Assembly: GCA_019454045.1 (NCBI GenBank)
Contig: SKCR01025336.1
Location: 124,001-188,000, forward strand
Reading direction: 5' to 3'
Source of the DNA: Zanthoxylum bungeanum
Taxonomy: Eukaryota; Streptophyta; Magnoliopsida; Sapindales; Rutaceae
DNA length: 64,000 nucleotides
Shown: in pieces, positions 25,229 to 35,518 of the stretch
How the letters are laid out: each line of letters opens with the position of its first letter
How positions within the stretch are numbered: position 1 is the first letter of the stretch
Translations under genes and position numbers: made by a program
Notes under the pieces: model-generated
Databases searched by the model: none
Told to the model about the DNA's origin: nothing
The model's input: the letters and a program-made list of their open reading frames with translations, nothing else

Positions 25229-26710
25229 CGAAATCCGCTGTATGGCAAGATGCCATGAAGTCCGAAATAGATTCCATGTATACCAACCAAGTTTGGACAC
25301 TGGTTGATGCACCAGAAGGCGTTAAACCGATTGGTTATAAATGGGTCTTCATGGAGAAGAATGACATAGATGGCAACATACAAACGTACAAAGCTAGGCT
25401 TGTAGTGAAAGGGTATCGTCAACGACATGGTGTCGACTACGATGAAACTTTTTCACCTGTTGCCATGATTAAATACATTAGGATAATGCTTGCTATTGCT
25501 GCATATTTCGATTATGAAATATGACAGATGAACGTCAAATTGGAAGATGTTTATATGCAACAGTCTTACGGTTTTATCGTACCAAAATATGCAAATAAGG
25601 TTTGCAAATTCAATCGATCCATTTATGGATTGAAGCAAACACCGCGTTCTTGGAACCAATATTTTGATGAGATCATAAAAGAATATGATTTCATTCAAAA
25701 GATGATTCTTGTGTATATAAGAAGATTAGTGGGAGCGTACTGACATTCATTGTCCTTTACGTGGATGATGTATTGCTTATTGGCAATGACATTCCCATGC
25801 TACAATCAGTGAAAATTTGGCTTCTCCATGAAAGATCTTGGAGAAGTATCCTTTATTCTGGGAATGAAGATCTACTGGGATAGATCTAGAAAGCTGCTTG
25901 GACTCTCCCAGAGCTCGTAAATTGACAAAGTGTTGAAGAGATTCAACATGGATCAGTTTAAGAGGGGACTGCTGCCAGTGTCACATGGCATCACTCTATC
26001 TAAGGACATGTATCCTAAAACTCAAAATGAGAGAGACAACATGAGTCAGATTTCGTTCGCTTCTGCATTCAGATCGATCATGTATGCCATGATATGTACG
26101 CAACCTGATGTCTCATATGTTTTGAGCATGTGCAGTCACTATTAGGCTGATCCAGGTGATGGTCAAGAACATCCTTAAGTATCTTAGACGAACTAAGGAT
26201 GCTTTCCTAGTTTATGGAGATGGAGAAATTGAGGTAAATGGACCAACGTAAGTTTCCAAACAGATAAAGATGACTCTAAGTCGCAATCAGTGTATATATT
26301 TTATTTGAACAACGAAGCATTAATCTTCCAAGCAAGAGATTGTTACCGATTCAACAACAGAAGCAGAATATATCACTGAAGCTGAAGCAGTAAAAGATGC
26401 AGTATGGATCCAAAAATTCCTAATTGGATTATGAGTAGTTCTGTTAGCAGCTGAACCCGTTCCTTTGTATTATGACAATAACGAGGCTATATCACAGGCT
26501 AATGAACCGTGGTCTCATCAATGATCCAAGCATGTACTTCGACGTTTCCATATGATTCATGAGATCATTCATCGTGGCGATGTGAAGATCTAAAAGATCA
26601 CTTCAGATGACAACATTGCAGATCCGCTGACAAAAGCTATTTCTCGGAAAAATTTTGAGCGACAAATACATAGTTTAGGTGTTAGATACTTGAGTGATTG
26701 GCTATGTGCC
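25229..26710 (+). pseudogene. Copia reverse transcriptase and RNase H remnant (family B)
   Basis: Copia RT begins abruptly with VWQDAMKSEIDSMYTNQVW and continues through GYKWVFMEKNDIDGN, GVDYDETFSPVAMIKYIR, a stop replacing Trp in EIWQMNVK (25522-25524), SIYGLKQTPRSWNQYFDE, then a frameshift before the catalytic box, which survives as LYVDDVLLIGND near 25757-25790 in another frame. MKDLGEVSFILGMKIYWD and the RNase H segment (about 26330-26690, IADPLTKAI) follow in changing frames. The entire 5' half (gag, protease, integrase) is missing. Unlike the other family B elements here, the RT centre is present, so this copy is nearer to a coding-competent relative. Confidence 0.88.
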
Positions 26711-26721
26711 AAGAGAGAGAT
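26711..26721 (+). promoter_or_regulatory. Polypurine tract, family B
   Basis: AAGAGAGAGAT directly before the LTR start TGTTGGACAATT. Confidence 0.8.
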
Positions 26722-28649
26722 TGTTGGACAATTATGACGCATAGCGTCACTATTTGTAAAAGACATTGTGGTTTTTATAAAAATTAACTATATGACAAAG
26801 GAAATTACTATTTTATCATTTTGTAATTAGATTACTTAAATATAATAAAAATGATAAAAGACCTTATGATTAGTTCCAAATTAATAAGATATGAGACACT
26901 ATCAATCCATGAATGGTTTAATCATTAAATATCCCTAGTCGTAGTATTATCGAGACTGTACATCGATAATGCGGAATAAACTAGTATTGTACTTGTGCAC
27001 GCTATGGAAGATTAACGACATAGTTCTCATATGTTTAAGTATTGGATACTTATGCAAGTGTGATAGGAGGTTCTGTTTACCGATGGTATGGAAACAACTT
27101 CGCTCTGGATAGACCCATCAGAATCTTATTGGTAGTATGACTATATGTCTATGGGAGTCGGCATCAGGGTAGGCGTATTTGGTCTTAACCTGAGACTTGC
27201 ATCGCTAATACTTGCGACAATCAGTACACTTTGGTTTTGGTCGTCCATGGCTTTAAAAGGTTATGTGTACGCCTTATAGGTTTACTGAGAATTGTAGTGT
27301 ATTTAGTGTGATGTCAAGATGAAAGTATCTCTTCACTCATATGGAGATGATGATCACGCGGGGATACAGAACTAGTACTCTTAAATGCTGTAGCTATCAC
27401 GATAATATGACAAGGTCATGATTATCCGATTATAGAGACTAGTTGCTAGTGATCCGATATATGCTTTGTACATGGTAGACACAATTCCAACCCTACGCCT
27501 AGCATGTGACATCCGATACTGGATCGTAATACGCAACACTTAGTATACTACGCTTGATAAAGATTATGTATTCCTTAAAAGCATATTTCTGGAGAATTGG
27601 GTAGGTACGGTGTTTTGTTAGAAGTCAGCCATGTCTTGTAAATTGGTAAGAACGTGGTACTAGGTACGCATATATTCGGATAGTCCGATAACCATATTTA
27701 CTGCCAATATATCCAAAGATTCACCGATGACATTTGACTCGAACAAAATTAATTTGGGATTAATTATAAGAGAGAGAAAATTAATCTGGGATTAATTACA
27801 GTAAGAATTTATCTGTGATAAAATTCAGACAGAAGAGAGAGAACGATTAATTTGGAATTTATCGATTAAATAATATATTGGATATATTAATTGAAATTAG
27901 ATTTCAATGCATAATTAAATTGGATTTTAATTCGGGCAAATGAATTAATTTAGAATTAATTCTTAAGCGACTTTAATAATAATTTTACAAGACATAATTA
28001 TTTAATTAAATTATATTTAATTATGTCGTAACAGAAAATTTATTAATTCGGAAATAAACGAACCCGGGCCTGAGCAAAGTTGCGTGTTGGATTGTTCGAC
28101 TTAAATTCAGAATTTACAAGTGGTGGGACCCACTTGACTTACATCAACTAGTTTGACTAATGATGTATGTTGTTGATGGTTGAGTGTAAAGCTTAGATTG
28201 CTTGTTTTTTACACAAACAAAATCCATCACACTTTTTTTTAAAAAAAAATTCTTTGGAATGACATATACCAACTGGGATTTGGTAAATGGTAATTGATTT
28301 TAGAAATCAAATTCACAAAAATAAAAACACTCTCCTCTCTCCCTTTTCATTGTCGTGACATCCTCTCCCATTCTTAGAGTTTTTGTTATAAAAATTCAAG
28401 TGAGCTAGCACTTCAAAGAGTGAATCAAGGTGATAGGGAAACCAATTCCTTGAGTATGGAACATAAACAGAAGCTTGGAGCTCAACATACATCAAAGTTT
28501 TTTAAAACTCAACATCTGTTCAATGTAAGTTTTCCGTAACTTCTTTGAATATTCATACACTGAATCATGATTAGAGATCATTGGCATGTTCTAGGAACAC
28601 TTACAGGAAAATCCCATGAGCATTACTATTCAAACTCTTATTCCAAACA
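26722..28649 (+). mobile_element. Family B copia 3' LTR, diverged copy
   Basis: It starts TGTTGGACAATTATGACGCA after the PPT and follows the block order of the LTRs at 30446 and 38393, including the AATTAATCTGGGATTAATT-type inverted repeats (27745-28060) and the AGGTGATAGGGAA block (28431). A GTAAGT donor-like site lies at 28525. The likely end is TTCCAAACA at 28649, but the terminus is diverged and I found no target duplication. Confidence 0.75.
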
Positions 28650-30403
28650 TTAGATACAAATAAAGATCTTCTATATTTTGTGCCTATGCCACCCTTTTCA
28701 AACTTTCATCTTTTAGAGATCTTAAATGAAAAGACGGACTATCATGAGGTCTTGTAGAATGCTTGAATTGGAATATTTGTGCCAATATTTCAAGCTCATA
28801 GGTGGTGTCAATAATGCAAATTTTCCCATATTGTGATGTTCCATTGTACCATGAATTTTTCAATAGGATCACTTAGATGCTCTTGCCTAACTCTTTGTTC
28901 CATAACTTCTTCATAAAAGTACTCAATGAATGTGAGGGTTCTCTATATCAATTCTATACTCTGTTTACGAAAGTTCTTAAATAGACACCTCAGTCTCTAA
29001 ATGGTTCTACCTCTCTCCTCGTTATAATGTCATTGTAATTCTCTTGATTTCATAAGTTATCTTAAATGTCACTTAGTAGTGTCCCTATTATAATGTCATT
29101 ATTTATGATTACGCATACCTTGCAGGTATATTTCGATCCTACATAGAAATCTATTCTTACTAATTAGATCACCCACTATCAATTCCCAATGCTAAGCCAA
29201 AAATCTTTTTTTCTAAGTTTATTAGGATTTATCATAACTACCTTATCGGTGATCAAGTAATAGAATACATTAAACAAAGAAAATGATAAATAATTCACAT
29301 AGAATATCACAAATTAATCATAAAAGATATTCAATTAAACAAAATTTCATATTGAGTTCCATTGCAATCATAAAATAAGATCTAATGCATGATGAAAAGT
29401 TAGACAAAATCATCATGTTTAATATAATAAACATCAAAGAATTGATAAAGAAGAGATAAAGAAAATAAATCATGAAGGTTGTCAATCTTCAATCTCTAAA
29501 ATCTATAATCTTCATATCTTGATTCTTATTTGATCTTATTCTCTTATTTTTCTTGAACGTTTTATGAGTTTAGAGAGTGTTTTGGCATCAAAAGTGGTTT
29601 GTTTTTGTCCTTAAAAATATATATGAATTAACCCTAAATGTTCCCATTATATAGATATCATAAATCTAAGTTTTCTATTTAATTGAGGAGTTATCACATT
29701 TGTGGCGTACCACAAATGTCTTAATGTTCCGCCACATATCTTTTTTAACTCATTGGAACAATTTTTAATTGCCCAATGTCGCGCCACCAGCTTTTGTGTG
29801 TCGCGACACTGGCTGACAGTGCAGAATTATCAAATTCAAGCTTAATTTTAGCCAAGAAAGTTTATGATTCAGTCTTGAGGAAAATAATAAAATTATATAA
29901 TTGTCTTCTTTCTAGTTCAACATGAATCACCTCGATTAGACATCTATGAGAATGTTATATCCAAAATACTGAAAACTACATAATTTAGGAAGTCATAAGT
30001 GTAAATCAGGAATTTTGGATTTTCATTCTTTTTTGCTCAATTCTCTATATCACGCATCATAAATAATAAAATAATGAATATTAATACTTTTAACACATTC
30101 AAGATCATAATTTAAGGGGAAATAAATAGTAAATATACTTAAAAAATATATATTATGTCCAATCATGAACAAAAAATCATAAAAAATAAAACCAGCATAG
30201 AAGAAGGGTTGGGCTGAAAGAGAAAAGGTTTTGTTTTTCTTTTTAAAAAAATAACTTTTTTATTCGTCCCTAACTCCCTCTTTTTCACGGGAAAAAAATA
30301 TGGTTGTTGAGTCCTTTGAGAATTCTATAAATCTCCTTTTTTAAAGTTGTGTTAGAAAAATGAGACAACGACTCAAAGGGAAACCTAATTCTTGTTACAC
30401 ACG
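28650..30403. other. Unclassified AT-rich sequence
   Basis: No frame longer than about 62 codons and no element ends. It carries a TGTCGCGACA palindrome (about 29803) near TGTCGCGCCACC. Parts resemble in style the spacer at 57541-58250, which may indicate an old gypsy noncoding region, but I cannot align them with confidence. Confidence 0.35.
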
Positions 30404-30445
30404 TAAGGATGGCAATTATACTAGTATTCAGAATACCCAGGAGGA
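30404..30445. mobile_element. hAT-like MITE, left end
   Basis: TAAGGATGGCAATT begins the element. It pairs with the right end TACTATCCCTA (41041-41051), giving imperfect terminal inverted repeats of TAGGGATGGCAA type. The flank GTTACAC(AC)G before 30404 matches GTTACACG at 41052-41059. GAGGA at 30441-30445 is the duplication made by the copia insertion. Confidence 0.65.
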
Positions 30446-32589
30446 TGTTGGACAATTATGACCCATAACGTCACTATTTGTACATATCACGGTGTCGTTG
30501 TACAAATTAACTATGTAATAAAGGAGATTGCACTCTTATCATTTGTGATTAGATCACCTAGATGTATAAATGATGAGAGGTCCCTATGATTTGTTCTTGG
30601 ACGGAGAATGATATGAGACAGTATCAGTCCACGAAGGATAAATCATTAAAAATCCCTAGTCAAAGTATTATCGAGATTGGACATCGATAAATACGTAAAA
30701 GACTAGTCTTACACTTGTGCGCGTTTGTGAGGGCACAACGGCATAGTTCTCATATATTTGGGTATAGGATACTCATGCAAGTGTAATAGGAGGTTGTGTT
30801 TCACCGATGGTACGGGAAACAGCTTCGCTCTGGATATGACCCCGCGGAATCCCATTGGTAGTATGACTATGTGTCTATGGGATCTGCAATCAAGGTAGGT
30901 GTATTTGGTCTTAACCTGAGACTTGCACCACTAATACTTACGACAATCGATATACTTTAGTTGAGGTCGTCCAGGGCTTTAACCGGTTCTGAGTACGCCA
31001 ATTCTGGGTATATTGAGAATCGTAGTGTGTTGGGTGTGATGTCAAGACGGAAGTATCACTCCAGTCATAGTGGAGATGACGGTCACGAAGGAAACAGAAC
31101 TCGTTCTCTTAAATGCTCGAGCTATCGGGATATTATGACTAGGTCATGTTTATCCGATTATAGAGACTAGTTACCAGACATCCGATATGTGCTTCGTACG
31201 AGGCAGACACAATTCCAGCCCCAGGCCTAGCACGTGATCATCTGATACTGGACAGAAATACGCAATACTACGGTATACTACGCTTGATATAGATCATATA
31301 TTCCTGTAAGGATATTTCCGGAGAATTGGGTAGGCATGGAGCTTTGCTAGAAGCCAACCTTGTCTCGTAAATCGGTATAAACGTAGTACGAAGTACTTAC
31401 GTGTTCGGATAGTCCGACGACCGTATTTACTGCCACATATCCGGGGATCTCATGGGTCGCTTCCCAAAGATTCACCGATGATATATGACTCGCACTAAAA
31501 TTAATCTGGGATTAATTCGATGAGAGAGAAAATTAATCTGGGATTAATTACGGAGATATTTTTTCTAGGATAAAATATTAATAAAAGAGAGAGAACGATT
31601 AATTTGGAATTAATCGATAAAATAATATATTCGATATATTATACGAAATTGGATTTCGACGTGGAATTGAAATTAGATTTTAATTCGGGCGAACAAATTA
31701 ATTTAGAATTAATTCGTTAGCGATGTGAATAGTGATTTCACTAGGCGTAATCATTTAATTATGACACGATGGAAAATTCGTTAATTTGGAATTAGTGAAC
31801 CCGAGCCCGAGAGTGATTGCGAGCACATTCGCATTTCGAATTCGAGCGCGGCACGCAAGTCACATCAAGCGTCAAATCGCTAGTCGCGTCAATTGTCAAA
31901 TCACTTGTCACTTTGAGTGATGTGATGTGACATGACATGTTGTCACTTTAATAAAGTGACTTGATGTGAATAGTAAAAAATGATGGGATTAAAGTTGAAA
32001 TGACTTGTACTTGTACTTTTTGCTTTTTCCATTTGACTTTTGATTTAAGTTTAATATATGTTTTATTTATTTACTTGGTAAATGTTTTAAAATAAAATAT
32101 ATAAAGCTTTTATTCTCTCTCTCCTCCAAGCATTGCTCACATTTTATGACAAACTTTTGGGAGCCAAAATTGCTCTTATCTCTCTCGGCCTTGGAGGATT
32201 TTTTCTCTTCATTATTTTTTCTGGTTCAGAAACAGTGAAAGTGAGGAAGAAATGAATGTTTTTGTTGCAAGATCTTAGTGCTAGCACACTCTAGGAGACA
32301 TACTAGGTGATAGGGAAGTGAGTTTGTGAGCATGGAAAAGATTGAAGCTTGGAGCTTCAATGGTGATGACCATGGCCGAATTCTTGGAGGATCTTCACAG
32401 CCCAAACCGACCACTCTACTGCCTTGGAAGAGCCTTGGTCGAACCTCCAACAAAGAAGAAAAGGAAGATCTTCTTTGGTGCATCAAAACTAATCAATGTG
32501 AGTATATGTTTCCGCCTTTATTCCTTGATGTATTCATATGAATTTTATGCTTGATTTCATGATCTTGGGACCTATATTAGAAACCAACA
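30446..32589 (+). mobile_element. Family B 5' LTR
   Basis: TGTTGGACAATT to AGAAACCAACA. It holds the inverted-repeat ladder at 31499-31794, CT-rich sequence near 32110 and a splice-donor-like AAT/GTGAGT at 32498. The short frames around 32226-32554 overlap the likely leader exon and are not convincing genes. Confidence 0.93.
31499..31794. repeat. Ladder of nine short inverted repeats with 3-nt centres
   Basis: Arms and centres: AATTAATC-TGG-GATTAATT at 31499-31517 and again at 31531-31549; a decayed AATATTTTATC-type at 31554-31578; CGATTAATT-TGG-AATTAATCG at 31596-31616; AATATAT-TCG-ATATATT at 31624-31640; CGAAAT-TGG-ATTTCG at 31644-31658; AATTGAAAT-TAG-ATTTTAATT at 31665-31685 (one G-T pair); arms AACAAATTAATT/AATTAATTCGTT around TAG at 31692-31718; TAATT-TGG-AATTA at 31782-31794. 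All five family B LTRs keep the series. Confidence 0.9.
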
Positions 32590-32590
32590 A

Positions 32591-32604
32591 TGGTGTATAT
32601 GAGC
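32591..32604 (+). promoter_or_regulatory. Degenerate primer binding site
   Basis: TGGTGTATATGAGC one base after the LTR terminus stands where TGGTATCAGAGC is expected. It looks mutated with a 2-bp gain; the minus-strand sister has a much better site. Confidence 0.6.
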
Positions 32605-35518
32605 TTAGTTCAAGCATGAAAAAGTTAGGGTTAAAATTGGGTAAACTCAATTTGAGCATCAAATGGTTAAATTGTTTGATATAGTATGCTTGAATGAGGT
32701 TGAATTGATGTTGTGCATGATCAATTTCAAGAAATTTGGTTGGATCCATATTTCCCCAAATTTGGGCATGACAAATTGGGTAAAATCAATTGAAGCATGA
32801 TTTGGTTAAATTGATTGATTAAGTATGCTTATATGTTGATGAATTGAAGTTATGTATGTTCAATTTCATGAATTTGGTTGGATCCATTTTTCCCCAAATT
32901 TTGTGTTGGCCAAAATTGACAAATTTTGGTAAACTTGATTTTGAGCATGTTTGATGAAATTGGATGATTTAGAATGCTTAAAGTATGTTTAATTGAGGAT
33001 TGATTGGATCAATTTGATGAAAATTAGTTTGGAACAATTTTCCCCAAATTGCTTATGTTGGCCGAATACATATAGCCCATATTGTCTTGGAATTTTTTGA
33101 TTTTTGAACATTGGATGTGTTGGAAATCATTCGGGAATATGATTTAATGTCGATTGTGAAATTAATTGGATTGAATTCGAATCAGACGTAAAATCCCCAA
33201 TTTGCCGAGAGACTTTAAAGCATGTAAAATGGGTTTGATTTTAATAAATTGTGTTGGACACTATTTGTTGTTAAAGTGCATGATTAATTATGCTAATTGA
33301 TGTTTTAGAAATGTTAATTGGGTAATTAATTGTGTATTACACTTATGTTAATTAATTATGGAATTTGGAATTTTATAAGTTAATTAATTGGGCTTGTTTT
33401 TGGAAATTGGGCCTTATAAGTTGTAATTGGGCTATTGGGCTTTGTTGTACAAAGTTGGGTTTAGGCAAAATTGGTTGGATCCAATTAGGCCCAAAACCGC
33501 ATCCATAAAGTCCAATTATGACTTAATGGACCTTATTTATTTAATTGGGCCTAATGGGCCAAAATTAATTTAAAGGCTTATGGGGTAACTCCCGGATTAG
33601 ATTTTGGTTATTTGGTTTGACCCGAGTTGACCAAAAGTCCACGCCTTAAGAAATTAATTAAAAGCTCATTGGACTTTAATTAAATAAACGTTGGACGTTA
33701 ATTGGGCTTTGAGACCCATAACGATTGAATTTGGAATTTAAATCGTAGAAGGTTCGTTAATAAAAGTGTAATATTTAATTTGGAATTAAATAGTGAATTA
33801 GAATTAAATGCGTATTAAATTGGATTTTATTATGTAGTTTAATTTAATTCGAGAATTCGTACTTTGAGTACTTATTCGCAAAACGAGTTTGACTCGAGCA
33901 AAAATCAAATCGTTGTTTGAACATTGGATGATCACTAATTATCAGATTAATTAATTGAATTAGATTGATTGATAACATGCTTGTATGAATACATGGTTGC
34001 GATGCATGAATAATATATATCGGATGCATATTAGTCGGGTGGGATAATTTTGGAAATTGTAATAAATTTGATTTATTAATTGGACCTGCGTGTCCAGCCT
34101 TATCACCTCTATACTCTTTGTATTCTCTTCTCACCTATTCCCCTCAAAGTAAATGAGGTTTCTTTAGAAGTGTAGTGTAACGGGTAGAAGTAAATACATG
34201 TGCTAGCTTTGGAGAGAGAATATGAGAGATTTGATCTAGGATCAATGTAAAGTATCCATCCGCATATCATTATTATTTTATTTCATATGCACTTTATTAT
34301 GTGTTTAGAATGCATGTTTAAGGGTGTATGATTATGAGACCTTAACAAAGATAATAAATTGGTTGCCAATTTGCACGCGAAAAACCCTCAAATAATATTA
34401 AGCGTCTTTCCTTCCAATGAGTGATTCTTACTCAAGCTCTAAGACGGCTTCTTGTCCATCGACATTGATTACGAAGTTTTCCATGGTCAATGGGTTCCGC
34501 TTGACTGGGATCATTAAGCTTGTTGTGCCAAAGCCAAGGCTTAGTTGATTCAGAGGAAAAAAGTTAAGTAATACATTGGATGTATTGGCATAGATAAGAT
34601 ATATGTTTCGGACTTGGATGTCCTCCTACCGGATCTAGGAATTGGATTGGATCCAATTGATCTTAGAGATCTACCTAGTTAATTATCATATAATTTGTTA
34701 GCCAAAGTTAAGGTTGTGTGATATTTAACGGGATCCTAGCCCACTAGGAAACACGGTTTCCCGAGTACTCGACAGAGGGTTAGAGGCTCGCCGAAAAATA
34801 GTGGGAGGCAATAATTGAATTTGCAATACTCGTTCAATTACTCGCCATACGCGCTCATTCAAATTATTTCGTCGAAAGATTAAATGTTAGTTGGACTAAT
34901 ATTTAAATTATTGTTTTAATTAACAGTTGGACTGTATTATAGTTGATTATATATAATTGGATTATATTAATCAATATATTTGAATTAATTAATTTCAGTT
35001 TACAGTTGATTTTATAATTGGATTATAGTAATCAATGTAATTGAGGTTAATTAATTTAAATTATATTTGATTATATAGTTGGACTATTATAATCATTATA
35101 ATCAATAGTACCACAATTCGTTGATTAAATAGTTGGACTATTAGAATCAAGATAGAAATGAAAGATTAGTGTTTAAAACAAAATCCTGGGTGAAAATGTA
35201 TTTAAACGACTTTAATTTTCAAATTGGGAATAATTTCAAGATGGTCTTGGAAATTAATAAGTTATTTTATTTGATAAAATAATGAATTATGCCTAAAGCC
35301 CAGAGTTAAGCAAAAAAGTGGAATATGATATTTGGAATATTCGTGTAATGATAACTTTAGCGCTTAATCCATTAAGTTTGTCGAAGTAGACTCCTTAATT
35401 TCTAAATCAGAATTAAGGATTAGATCCTTAAAGTATGATAATGAAATTGAAGGATTTTCATGGATCTATATTAGATCTTTGAAATACTATATTGTAATAA
35501 ATAATTCTTGGAGAATTA
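32605..35518 (+). other. Untranslated leader of family B element
   Basis: About 2.9 kb without coding features where gag would be expected. It shows TTGGGC/GGCCCAATT-rich sequence (33400-33600), many short inverted repeats with TGG or TTG centres (33721-35142), and two CCAAAG(C/T)(C/T)AAGG motifs (34522, 34694). A homologous leader lies in the minus-strand element. Confidence 0.7.
33721..35142. repeat. Inverted repeats with TGG/TTG centres in leader
   Basis: Perfect examples: TATTTAATT-TGG-AATTAAATA (33772-33792), GTACT-TTG-AGTAC (33859-33871), CGAGT-TTG-ACTCG (33884-33896), TTAGT-TGG-ACTAA (34887-34899), ACAGT-TGG-ACTGT (34923-34935), ATATAAT-TGG-ATTATAT (34951-34967), TATAAT-TGG-ATTATA (35013-35027), ATAGT-TGG-ACTAT (35075-35087), AATAGT-TGG-ACTATT (35128-35142). 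An imperfect one lies at 33721-33746. Confidence 0.9.

Noticed and set aside
28650..30403. Host gene between two family B segments
   Set aside because: I looked for frames and splice patterns on both strands and found no protein-like stretch.
32342..32554. 70-residue frame shared by LTRs at 32342 and 40289
   Set aside because: The frame opens with TTG rather than ATG, crosses a splice-donor-like site, and the third LTR pair has different sequence there. Similarity is explained by LTR identity.
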